From Haloferacaceae archaeon PL-Br10_E2g29 (GTDB taxonomy: Archaea > Halobacteriota > Halobacteria > Halobacteriales > Haloferacaceae): a stretch of 6,690 nt of DNA. Shown here in pieces: positions 1 through 6,025 of this stretch. Position numbers and translations under genes: made by a program. The notes under the pieces were generated by a model. It was given only the letters and a program-made list of their open reading frames with translations. It made no database searches and was not told the origin of the DNA. Each line of letters begins with the position of its first letter. The stretch's first letter is position 1. The stretch spans positions 1-6,690 of the forward strand of contig LKMS01000081.1 in assembly GCA_001563965.1 (NCBI GenBank). Reading direction: 5' to 3'.

Positions 1-165
1 CCGATTGCCGACGACCCACTCCAAGCCGTTCGGGACGCTGCCGGCGACGCCTTCGAAGACACCTCGGTCGACCAACTCCGCGACGAGGCCCGAAAACAGG
101 CAAAATCCGACGCCGAAGCAGGAATTGCGCGCGGTAAACGTGCCGCTGAGGATCACGACGAATGA
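1..165 (+). CDS. C-terminal 54 residues of an unidentified small protein, probably the antitoxin of the following PIN toxin (5' truncated)
   Basis: The first reading frame is open from base 1 to a TGA at 163-165, so the gene starts outside the window. The visible tail is charged and helix-forming, rich in Ala, Asp, Glu, Arg and Lys (it contains DPLQAVRDAAGDAFED and ends RAAEDHDE), with no membrane segment. Its stop codon overlaps the ATG of the PIN-domain gene in an ATGA tetranucleotide. This is the usual arrangement of an antitoxin followed by its toxin, with translational coupling. An acidic, helical C-terminus of an antitoxin normally wraps the toxin, and the DNA-binding N-terminus (AbrB/SpoVT or RHH type) would lie upstream. 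The antitoxin assignment is inferred from position and composition only, because no DNA-binding motif is visible in this part. Confidence 0.6.
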   Translation, partial: PIADDPLQAVRDAAGDAFEDTSVDQLRDEARKQAKSDAEAGIARGKRAAEDHDE

Positions 166-548
166 CGGTCTACGTCGAAACAGATTTTCTGCTCGCGCTT
201 ATCAAGGACTCCGACTGGCTTCAGGACCGAGCCGAAAATGCCCTTGACGAACACGAGGTAGTTACATCGTCGCACGCGTATCTGGAACTGCTTCTCATCC
301 GCGAACGTCACGAGTTCGAGTATATCAAACTCGTCTCAAATATGCTCGATATCGTCCCCGTCGAGACCGACGCAGAACGGCAGAGCGTTCTCAAAGCGGT
401 CCAATATTTCGAAGATGGGATGACAGCGTTCGATTCGTTCCATGCAGCCGCTGCCGAAACCCGTGGCCACTCGATCCTCGGCTCCGACAAGGCCTACGAT
501 GAGATCAATGTCGAGCGAATACCGCTGGAGCCCGACAGCGACGAATAG
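162..548 (+). CDS. PIN-domain ribonuclease toxin, VapC-like
   Basis: This 128-residue protein has the length and layout of a single PIN domain. It carries the spaced acidic residues that bind metal in this nuclease family: Asp8 in the first strand (VETDFLLAL), Glu42 in the helix YLELLL, Asp91 in GMTAFDSFHAA, and Asp109 in the last strand (ILGSDKAYD). VapC-type proteins are Mg/Mn-dependent RNases that cut RNA, often tRNA or rRNA, and are held inactive by a cognate antitoxin. The ATG at 162 overlaps the upstream stop (ATGA), which supports both this start and co-expression with the preceding gene. The protein is distinct in sequence from the VapC at the right end of the window, which carries the more classical DTSFIIDV and GDATIGATA motifs. 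The RNA target cannot be read from the sequence. The PIN assignment is firm and the toxin role is inferred from the pair structure. Confidence 0.85.
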   Translation: MTVYVETDFLLALIKDSDWLQDRAENALDEHEVVTSSHAYLELLLIRERHEFEYIKLVSNMLDIVPVETDAERQSVLKAVQYFEDGMTAFDSFHAAAAETRGHSILGSDKAYDEINVERIPLEPDSDE

Positions 549-578
549 TGCATTATCAGTGCCACCGACAGCAGATGT

Positions 579-607
579 ATCTATAAAAAGACGACCAACT
601 CAGTTGG
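579..607 (-). terminator. Candidate terminator for leftward transcription (inverted repeat plus T-tract)
   Basis: Read on the minus strand, the perfect inverted repeat CCAACT/AGTTGG (595-600 and 602-607) is followed 4 nt later by TTTTT (586-590). Archaeal transcription ends at T-rich tracts, and this would terminate the PHP/Asn-synthetase-like operon about 180 nt after its last stop. The loop is only one base if all six pairs form, so a 4-bp stem is more realistic. Read on the plus strand, the same bases look like a TATA box (CTATAAAA) with a palindrome just downstream, so an orphan rightward promoter with an operator is an alternative. Confidence 0.4.
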
Positions 608-734
608 CGGTTGCAATCCGGTTGGCGGCGTACAGAATACCGCGTTCGTCGTTGTAATCGGCCAACAAGACGGCCAGTCGAGCAGCGGCGTTCGCCTCCC
701 AGCCCGCCGAACAGTGTGATTGCTGATCGTACAC
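600..734 (-). other. Coding-like minus-strand tail, possible 44-codon ORF or gene remnant
   Basis: The 234-nt gap after the PIN gene is not featureless. On the minus strand an open frame ends in TGA at 602-600. Its last 33 codons are rich in G/C at the third position and encode an alanine-rich amphipathic stretch (AAARLAVLLADYNDERGILY). A GTG at 734-732 would give 44 residues. The frame is also continuous with the upstream Asn-synthetase-like gene beyond its TAG (785-783). It could be a small third gene of the operon, the 3' end of a lost gene, or chance. I do not recognise the peptide and see no convincing start. Confidence 0.3.
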
Positions 735-782
735 GTGTGCGAATTGAGGAATGTGTAAGTGAGTAACAGAGAGCAGCGTTAG

Positions 783-2066
783 CTACGGCTCACAAAGATG
801 ACGAATGTACTGGCCGACATGGTCGTCCATCCGGCGCTTGTAACCCGCTTGCCGCGCCAGCCGGTCGAGTTCGCGGCTCACGTAACTGCCGTACTGCACC
901 GCCTTTTTATCCGTACTCGACACGGACGCCGGAAGCAACTCGTTCGTTCTCGCGAACCGCCGGAGCGCCACCTTTCGTTCCTCGGTTGTCGCCAACAATT
1001 CGGCGGGCAACCGCAACGCCGCGTCGACAACGCGATCCTGCAAAAAGGGCGTCACCGGTTCGACACCCGCCGCGCGCAACCCACAGACGTCGCGTTCGAG
1101 TTGGCCCGAAAGCGTCGCGATCGTTTCGCGAACCGCCCCGCGAACCGTGTCGCTGTCGACGCGGTGATCCGCGGCAGGATCGACGACTTTGGCGTAGCCG
1201 CCGAACAGTTCGTCCGCGCCCTGGCCCACGGCGAGTCGGCGGTAGCCGTCGGCGGCCGCCCGTTCGGCAACGAGCATGAGCGGCAACGCGATACACACGT
1301 CCATCGGGTTCGTCCGGCCGGTGGCGGCGACAACCCGCGGAACCGCCTCACGGAGGCGGTCATGCGTGAGTTCGATAACCCTGAGGGCCCCGCGTCGGCC
1401 CATCGCATCGGCCGCCTCGCGTGCGGCCGCGATGTCGTGGCTGCCCTCGAAACCAATCACGTAGAGCGGCGCATGCGGAAAGCCGCGGGCGACGAGCGCC
1501 GAGTCGATCCCGCCGGAAAACGCGACGGCAACGTCGGCTGTGGGGTGTGCATCGTCATCGCTGCCGGCGGTGGCCGTGGGGGCGGCGGTGGCGCTGCCGT
1601 CAACCACATCCGCAACCGAATCGAGTCCCAGTGCGGCCGCGAGCGCATCGCTCACAGCAGCCATCGCGTCGGCAACCGAATCGGCCGGCAGGTCGGGAAG
1701 CGTGAGCACCGGTTCATCGCCGGCGGCGGTTCGGACGGCACCAGGTGGGACGACAACCGGCTTGTCGAGCTCGTTCGGCGAGAACGCCCACTGCCCGTCG
1801 GCCGTCGGGTCGGCCGCGTCGCGCTCGCTGTACACCGGCTGGCGACCCAGTACGTCGCGAACAAGACAGTCAGGCCGAGAAACGGAGTCATCCGGCTGCT
1901 CGCTTGCGGTGAGTCGGCCACCGAACGCGCCCATCGCTGGCGGGCCACGGCCGGTCGCGCCGGGAAGCGGATCGGCCGCGTCGAGCACGGCGCGAACAAC
2001 GGTCGGCTCCGCACCGAATAACGAGCGCGGGGAATCCGCATCGGGGCGCGGCGACGACCCGGTCAT
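783..2066 (-). CDS. Asparagine-synthetase-like ATP-pyrophosphatase with a degenerate N-terminal glutaminase domain
   Basis: This 427-residue protein has a clear asparagine synthase C-terminal (synthetase) domain. The PP-loop SGGIDSA lies at 184-190, a GFEGS strand follows at 205-209, GQGADELFGGY is at 281-291, and a C-terminal Lys-rich segment contains KKAVQYGS. In AsnB proteins this domain adenylates a carboxylate with ATP and amidates it with ammonia. The N-terminal ~140 residues keep the last elements of the class II glutaminase fold: VRDVLGRQPVY (69-79, compare the ARDPxGxKPLYY of AsnB), WAFSPNEL (93-100) and VPPG (106-109). The first part is missing, including the catalytic Cys2. A low-complexity Ala/Asp linker (about 156-177) separates the halves. 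The ATG overlaps the stop of the PHP gene (ATGA), which fixes this start and indicates one operon. Glutamine hydrolysis in cis is therefore unlikely. It may use free ammonia or another nucleophile, and the substrate is unknown. The plain name asparagine synthetase would overstate the evidence. Confidence 0.85.
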   Translation of the reverse strand: MTGSSPRPDADSPRSLFGAEPTVVRAVLDAADPLPGATGRGPPAMGAFGGRLTASEQPDDSVSRPDCLVRDVLGRQPVYSERDAADPTADGQWAFSPNELDKPVVVPPGAVRTAAGDEPVLTLPDLPADSVADAMAAVSDALAAALGLDSVADVVDGSATAAPTATAGSDDDAHPTADVAVAFSGGIDSALVARGFPHAPLYVIGFEGSHDIAAAREAADAMGRRGALRVIELTHDRLREAVPRVVAATGRTNPMDVCIALPLMLVAERAAADGYRRLAVGQGADELFGGYAKVVDPAADHRVDSDTVRGAVRETIATLSGQLERDVCGLRAAGVEPVTPFLQDRVVDAALRLPAELLATTEERKVALRRFARTNELLPASVSSTDKKAVQYGSYVSRELDRLARQAGYKRRMDDHVGQYIRHLCEP

Positions 2067-2749
2067 TCAAACAGCCCTCGAACGGCCCGCTGGGCCCGAC
2101 GTTTCGCGCCGCCGCCGAACTGCCGGACGCTGATCGACCACGGCGTTCGGTGGCCGATGACGCTCGTGCGACCCATCCGAATCGCCGTGAGAATCGCGTC
2201 GGCCGAGCGCTCCTCGGCGCCGACCTCGGTGATCGCCTGGCCGACCATTTCGGAGATGTGCGCGTCGCTACCGGCGGTCATCGGCAGGCCACGCTCGATG
2301 GCGAACTGTTCGGCCTGTCGGTTCGACCGGCCCGTAAAGAGCCGCGAGTTGTAGACCTCGATGGCGTCAGCACTGGCGAGTTGGTCGGCAGTGATGTGGG
2401 GGGCAACGCCGTGGCGGGATTTCTGGAAGGGGTGGGGAATAACCGCGATGCCACCTTGGTCGTGGATGCGTTCGAGCGTGTCGTCGTACGAGAGCCCCGG
2501 CGGAATTGGCTCCGTGATGCCGAGGGCGAGAATGTGGCCGACGGCGCTCGTGACCTCCATGCCGACGATGCCGACGAGGCCGTAGTCGGCGGCGAGTTCG
2601 GCGGCCTCGATGCTGGCGTCGATCTCGTCGTGATCGGTGATCGCAATCGCGTCGAGGCCGACGGCGGCAGCCTGTTCGAGCAACAGGTCGACCGGATCAC
2701 GGCCGTCGTGCGAGAGCGCCGAGTGGGTGTGAAGCTCGACCGTTAACAC
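2063..2749 (-). CDS. PHP-domain metal-dependent phosphoesterase
   Basis: This 228-residue protein is a compact PHP domain with the four family motifs in order: HTH at 7-9 (motif I, with Asp15), TDHDEID at 38-44 (motif II), a GMEVTS glutamate at 65 with GH at 71-72 and PHP at 105-107 (motif III region), and GSDAH at 160-164 (motif IV). These residues bind two or three metal ions. Related stand-alone PHP proteins hydrolyse phosphate esters, including 3',5'-nucleoside bisphosphates (TrpH/YciV type) and histidinol phosphate, and the protein resembles the TrpH type most. The basic tail after about 205 (KRRAQRAVR) could contact nucleic acid or another polyanion, which is speculative. The start is GTG at 2749. 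No stop separates it from upstream codons, but a TTTATTA box centred 26 nt upstream fits a leaderless transcript beginning exactly there. It is the first gene of an operon with the Asn-synthetase-like gene (4-nt overlap). Confidence 0.88.
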   Translation of the reverse strand: MLTVELHTHSALSHDGRDPVDLLLEQAAAVGLDAIAITDHDEIDASIEAAELAADYGLVGIVGMEVTSAVGHILALGITEPIPPGLSYDDTLERIHDQGGIAVIPHPFQKSRHGVAPHITADQLASADAIEVYNSRLFTGRSNRQAEQFAIERGLPMTAGSDAHISEMVGQAITEVGAEERSADAILTAIRMGRTSVIGHRTPWSISVRQFGGGAKRRAQRAVRGLFE

Positions 2750-2771
2750 GACTGTACGTTCGTCGCTGGCG

Positions 2772-2778
2772 TAATAAA
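2772..2778 (-). promoter_or_regulatory. TATA box of the PHP/Asn-synthetase-like operon
   Basis: On the minus strand TTTATTA lies in a short 54-nt gap and is centred 26 nt from the GTG at 2749. This is the distance expected between an archaeal TATA box and the transcription start, so the mRNA is probably leaderless. It also indicates that the operon is transcribed independently of the small membrane-protein gene upstream. Confidence 0.55.
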
Positions 2779-2803
2779 CGCTCTCAGTCGGGGAAGCCGA
2801 CCG

Positions 2804-2995
2804 TCAGTCGCGCGAGATGAAACTCGGTGCGATGATCGCGATAGTGATGAGCGTCGCGAGGACGACTGCGACGCCGTAGGCGACGTACATCGGTTGACCG
2901 GTGGTGAGACCGTACTGGATCTCCGAGGCGATGATCGCCGTGCCGGCGACCGCAAGCAGGATCCCCGCGCCACCCCAGGTGAGATACTCGTTCAT
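2804..2995 (-). CDS. Small two-helix membrane protein, function unknown
   Basis: With the ATG at 2995 the product is 63 residues: a short polar start (MNEYLTW), a first hydrophobic helix (about 9-24, GAGILLAVAGTAIIAS), a polar loop containing QYGLTTGQP, a second helix (about 36-56, VAYGVAVVLATLITIAI), and a short tail ending SRD. It would be a hairpin in the cytoplasmic membrane with both ends on one side. A GTG at 3043 in the same frame would add 16 polar residues, but it falls inside an inverted repeat and has no promoter-like sequence upstream, so the shorter form is preferred. The gene is divergent from purL and precedes the PHP operon on the same strand, from which it is separated by 54 nt with its own TATA box. 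I recognise no family or function. Confidence 0.7.
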   Translation of the reverse strand: MNEYLTWGGAGILLAVAGTAIIASEIQYGLTTGQPMYVAYGVAVVLATLITIAIIAPSFISRD

Positions 2996-3041
2996 AATCG
3001 GGATATTTCGACTGTCGCCCAAAGAGCTATCGGATTTCGCC

Positions 3042-3062
3042 ACCGCCCGAGCAACGGGCGGT
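3042..3062. repeat. Perfect 8-bp inverted repeat in the divergent control region
   Basis: ACCGCCCG (3042-3049) and CGGGCGGT (3055-3062) are exact reverse complements around a 5-nt spacer (AGCAA). The repeat sits between the starts of the membrane-protein gene and purL, so it could be a dimer-binding operator or, if transcribed, a stable hairpin in the leader of the leftward gene. No regulator is identified. Confidence 0.5.
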
Positions 3063-3082
3063 TGCGGTCGACACGCAGCACG

Positions 3083-3114
3083 AAACCCAGTGGAGCCACA
3101 GCGCCAAACCCAGT
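3083..3114. repeat. Direct repeat AAACCCAGT x2 upstream of purL
   Basis: AAACCCAGT occurs at 3083-3091 and exactly again at 3106-3114. The copies are 23 bp apart start to start, about two helical turns, and end roughly 30 bp before the likely purL TATA box. Same-face spacing suggests tandem regulator sites, but two copies of a 9-mer are limited evidence. Confidence 0.4.
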
Positions 3115-3143
3115 AGAGGTCGCACAGTCATGCACATAGAAAG

Positions 3144-3151
3144 AGATTAAG
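3144..3151 (+). promoter_or_regulatory. Probable TATA box for purL
   Basis: AGATTAAG in an AT-rich patch (ATAGAAAGAGATTAA) is centred about 26 nt before position 3173, so transcription would begin within a few bases of the ATG at 3177. The match to an archaeal TATA box is imperfect. A GGTGA just before the ATG could act as a weak ribosome binding site if a short leader exists. Confidence 0.4.
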
Positions 3152-3176
3152 CCGGCGGTTCTGAACATCTCGGTGA

Positions 3177-5366
3177 ATGAGTCTTCCGGACTCCGACCAC
3201 CAGTTGATCGTCGCCGAACTCGGTCGCGAGCCCACACCCGCCGAGGCGACGCTCTTCGAGAACCTCTGGAGCGAGCACTGTGCGTACCGATCCTCACGGC
3301 CGCTCCTGTCGGCGTTCGACAGCGAGGGCAGCCAGGTCGTCATCGGCCCCGGCGACGACGCCGCCGTGATCGCCGTCCCGCTTCCCGAGGCGGCAACCAC
3401 GCCCGCAGACGACCGCGCGGGCGACGACTACAGCGAGACGTACATCACGCTGGGTATCGAGAGCCACAACCATCCGAGCTACGTCGATCCCTACGACGGC
3501 GCGGCGACGGGCGTCGGCGGCATCGTCCGCGATACGCTCTCAATGGGAGCGTACCCCATCGCGCTGGCCGACAGCCTCTACTTCGGCCCGTTCGACCGCG
3601 AACACTCGCAGTACCTCTTCGAGGGCGTCGTCGAAGGGATTTCGAACTACGGTAACTCGATCGGCGTGCCGACCGTCACCGGCAGCGTTGACTTCCACGA
3701 GGGATACGTCGGCAACCCGCTCGTCAACGTCGCCTGTATCGGCCTGACGAACGAAGAGCGCCTCGTCACCGCGGAGGCCCAAGCGGCGGGCAACAAACTC
3801 GTCCTCGTCGGCAACGCCACCGGTCGCGATGGGCTGGGCGGCGCGTCGTTCGCCAGCGAGGATCTCGCCGAGGACGCCGAAACCGAGGATCGACCCGCCG
3901 TCCAGGTCGGCGACCCCTACAGCGAAAAACTCCTGATCGAGGCCAACGAGGCACTGGTCGACGAGAACCTGATTCTGTCGGCCCGCGACCTCGGGGCGGC
4001 CGGACTCGGCGGAGCCTCCTCGGAACTCGTCGCCAAGGGCGGATTTGGCGCGGAAATCGATCTCAACGAGGTTCACCAGCGCGAGCCGAACATGAACGCG
4101 CTCGAAATCCTCTTGGCCGAGTCCCAAGAGCGGATGTGTTACGAGGTCGCTCCCGCGGACACCGAGCGCGTTGCCGAAATCGCCGACCGCTTCGATCTGG
4201 GTTGTTCGGTTATCGGTGAGGTCCGCGAGGGCAACTACGTCTGTACCTTCGATGGCGAGGTCGTCGTCGACGTCGATCCCGCGTTCCTCGCCGAGGGCGC
4301 GCCGATGAACGATCTCGATGCGATCGACCCCGAGCAAGATGAGCGCGACCTGCCCGAAACGGCGCTCGCTGCTGCAATCGAAGCCGTTGTGTCGAGTCCG
4401 AACACCGCCTCGAAACGGTGGGTGTACCGGCAGTACGACCACGAAGTCGGCGTTCGCACAGCGATGAAACCCGGCGACGACGCCGCGATCATGGCCATCC
4501 GCGAAACCAGCGGCGACGCCGACGATACAACCGGCGCAGGCACGGGCCTCTCGTTCTCGGCGGGAGCCAACCCCAACTGGACGACCGCCGCCCCCTACGA
4601 GGGAGCCCAGGCGGTCGCGCTCGAAAACGCGACGAACCTCGCGGCGAAAGGGTCGCTCCCGCTGACCGCGGTCAACTGTCTCAACGGTGGCAACCCCGAG
4701 AAGCCCGACGTCTACGGCGGCTTCAAAGCGATCGTCGACGGCCTCGCCGACATGTGCGCCACGCTGTCGACCCCGATTGTCGGCGGCAACGTCTCGCTGT
4801 ACAACGACTCGGTGTCGGGGGCGATTCCGCCGACGCCGACGCTCGCGATGGTCGGCACGAAACAGGGGTACAGCGCCCCACCTGCAGCGCTCTCCGGTGA
4901 GGGCGACATCATCGTTGTCGGCAGCGCAGGTGGCGCACTCGGCGGGTCGGAGTATCTCGCCCAGTGCGGCGGCAGCGACGCGTTTCCGACACTCCCCGAG
5001 AACCCAACTGACCTCGTGTCGGCGATTGTGACGATCGCCAACGCCGACTCGACGCTGGCAACCCACGACGTGAGTCATGGCGGGCTGGCAGTCACGCTTG
5101 CGGAGGTGGTGACGGCCGACGCCGGCTGCGACGTTGTCGTCGACGACATCATGTCGTTGTTCGACGAAACACCCGGCCGGGTCGTTATCGAGACGACCGA
5201 TGTCGATGGTGTGCGCGACGCATTCGACGGCATCGCGCCGGTCGAGCGGCTTGGCTCGACCGACGAGAGCGGTGTGTTGTCGCTGTCGGTTGACGGCGAG
5301 TCCGTCGAGTACGACGCCGAGGAGATTGCCGCGTTGCGAAACACCATTGCGGCGACGCTTGAGTAG
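3177..5366 (+). CDS. purL: Phosphoribosylformylglycinamidine synthase subunit II (PurL)
   Basis: PurL is the ATP-dependent subunit of FGAM synthase, the fourth step of de novo purine synthesis. It converts FGAR to FGAM with ammonia supplied by PurQ within a PurL-PurQ-PurS complex in the cytoplasm. The 729 residues match the small-type (archaeal/Bacillus) enzyme, without a fused glutaminase. Motifs in order are SEHCAYRSS (32-40, with the conserved His34), GPGDDAAVIAV (57-67), ESHNHPS (95-101), DPYDGAATGVGGIVRD (104-119), a second AIRS-like half starting near PGDDAA (432-437), GGNVSLYND (536-544) and THDVSHGGL (629-637). These give two tandem AIRS N/C modules. Residues about 70-88 form an acidic insertion before the ESHNHPS strand, plausibly a halophilic adaptation. 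Neither purS nor purQ is adjacent. The ATG at 3177 directly precedes the conserved N-terminus. It is divergent from the membrane-protein gene. Confidence 0.97.
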   Translation: MSLPDSDHQLIVAELGREPTPAEATLFENLWSEHCAYRSSRPLLSAFDSEGSQVVIGPGDDAAVIAVPLPEAATTPADDRAGDDYSETYITLGIESHNHPSYVDPYDGAATGVGGIVRDTLSMGAYPIALADSLYFGPFDREHSQYLFEGVVEGISNYGNSIGVPTVTGSVDFHEGYVGNPLVNVACIGLTNEERLVTAEAQAAGNKLVLVGNATGRDGLGGASFASEDLAEDAETEDRPAVQVGDPYSEKLLIEANEALVDENLILSARDLGAAGLGGASSELVAKGGFGAEIDLNEVHQREPNMNALEILLAESQERMCYEVAPADTERVAEIADRFDLGCSVIGEVREGNYVCTFDGEVVVDVDPAFLAEGAPMNDLDAIDPEQDERDLPETALAAAIEAVVSSPNTASKRWVYRQYDHEVGVRTAMKPGDDAAIMAIRETSGDADDTTGAGTGLSFSAGANPNWTTAAPYEGAQAVALENATNLAAKGSLPLTAVNCLNGGNPEKPDVYGGFKAIVDGLADMCATLSTPIVGGNVSLYNDSVSGAIPPTPTLAMVGTKQGYSAPPAALSGEGDIIVVGSAGGALGGSEYLAQCGGSDAFPTLPENPTDLVSAIVTIANADSTLATHDVSHGGLAVTLAEVVTADAGCDVVVDDIMSLFDETPGRVVIETTDVDGVRDAFDGIAPVERLGSTDESGVLSLSVDGESVEYDAEEIAALRNTIAATLE

Positions 5367-5384
5367 CGCCAAAACACGCGTTGT

Positions 5385-5546
5385 TCAAGAGACGGCGGGT
5401 CGGCTGAGTGGTTTGCGGATGTGACCACTGCGTTGGCCGCGGTGTTGTTCGAAGTCGTAGACGTCGAAACGAGCCAGCACGAGGCTGGTGCAGCCGCGTG
5501 AGTGCGCGATCAACACGTCGGTTCGCCACGATCCAGCTCCTCGAAG
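5385..5546 (-). pseudogene. Possible remnant of a second minus-strand gene, unidentified
   Basis: Downstream of the decayed winged-helix gene, a minus-strand frame ending in TGA (5387-5385) has strongly C-biased third positions typical of coding DNA here. It encodes a peptide including VLARFDVYDFEQHRGQRSG. A different frame just before it (EELDRGEP, then TGA) also looks coding, as expected for a gene broken by a frameshift. No start or family could be recognised. By position it could be the partner of the decayed regulator. The plus-strand frame continuing past the purL stop is open to 5501 but has less typical third positions. Confidence 0.25.
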
Positions 5547-5550
5547 GCAG

Positions 5551-5930
5551 TCACTGCACAGGCTCCATCTCGTCAGGCCGGATCGTGTCGAGGTCTTCCT
5601 CGTCATACTGCTCGTCTGCAGCGTCGTGATAATGGTGGAGCTGGGAGGCATCTTGGAGTCGGTGTCGTCGGTGATCGCCCAGTACGGCCGCTTGTGCCGG
5701 ACGAGGTCGCGGGTTTTCAGTCCTGAGAGAATTGCACAGACGGCATCGGTCTCCAGGTCGAGCTAGCTGGCGATTGTCGAGGCTTTCCATGCCCGTTCGT
5801 CGTGGTCGTCGAGAAAGCCGACGATCCGTTCGGTGTCGGTTCGGTCGTCGAGGTCGTCGACATCGGTATTTTCGAACTCGTCGATACCGATACTTCCGCT
5901 TGACATACGCTGTTGGGGCTGTTGGAACAT
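5551..5930 (-). pseudogene. Decayed winged-helix (MarR-like) regulator, possible antitoxin
   Basis: From the ATG at 5930 (or 5906) the minus strand encodes MSSGSIGIDEF, an acidic stretch, then TERIVGFLDDHDERAWKAST, the start of a winged-helix fold. A TAG at 5765-5763 interrupts it. The same frame then continues in coding style (LDLETDAVCAILSGLKTRDL, then VRHKRPYWAITDD), which is the recognition helix and wing. Near 5658-5663 the sense shifts frame and resumes as LQDASQLHHYHDAADEQYDE and ends DEMEPVQ before TGA at 5553-5551. Joined together this makes about 120 residues of a small haloarchaeal MarR-like DNA-binding protein. The TAG could be a C-to-T change from CAG, and the shift fits loss of 4 nt (one CGAC copy), both inferred. 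The lesions make it non-functional as a full protein. Its position beside a VapBC pair suggests eroding toxin-antitoxin material. Confidence 0.65.
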
Positions 5931-5977
5931 AGCTGTTTGGCGTGTGTGGTGTCGGTGTGTAGAGTAGAGCTGAAGCA

Positions 5978-5985
5978 TCTAAATA
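5978..5985. promoter_or_regulatory. Shared TATA-like element between the decayed regulator and vapBC
   Basis: TCTAAATA reads as TATTTAGA on the other strand, so it could serve either direction. Rightward it would place the transcription start near 6008, about 18 nt before the vapB ATG. Leftward it would start near 5955, about 25 nt before the ATG at 5930. It is the only clear AT-rich box in this divergent gap. Confidence 0.4.
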
Positions 5986-6014
5986 CCCACTCCAGCGGAG
6001 AAACATTGATACAC

Positions 6015-6024
6015 TCGTATACGA
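6015..6024. promoter_or_regulatory. Candidate VapB operator (10-bp palindrome)
   Basis: TCGTATACGA is a perfect palindrome ending one base before the vapB ATG and just downstream of the expected transcription start. VapB antitoxins with a ribbon-helix-helix fold bind palindromes at their own promoters, alone or with VapC, and repress the pair. Binding here would block initiation. Confidence 0.5.
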
Positions 6025-6025
6025 C

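Noticed and set aside
798..2021. Long plus-strand open frame (407 codons) opposite the Asn-synthetase-like gene
   Set aside because: The product is Arg/Gly/Val-rich with no domain, a composition typical of the antisense of GC-rich coding DNA, whereas the minus strand carries SGGIDSA and GADELFGGY motifs.
2150..2746. Plus-strand open frame (198 codons) opposite the PHP gene
   Set aside because: It lies entirely inside the PHP gene, whose metal-binding motifs are all intact, and it has no recognisable motif or promoter of its own.
3540..5372. Long minus-strand open frame (610 codons) opposite purL
   Set aside because: It is an antisense shadow. The plus strand encodes an unmistakable full-length PurL, and the minus product has no recognisable motif.
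5367..5501. In-frame continuation of purL beyond its TAG
   Set aside because: PurL is already complete at 729 residues with the normal C-terminus, and the extension has less coding-like third positions than the opposite strand.
5940..5965. GT-rich stretch resembling a simple repeat
   Set aside because: It is short and irregular with no exact repeat unit, and is probably just leader sequence of the decayed regulator.
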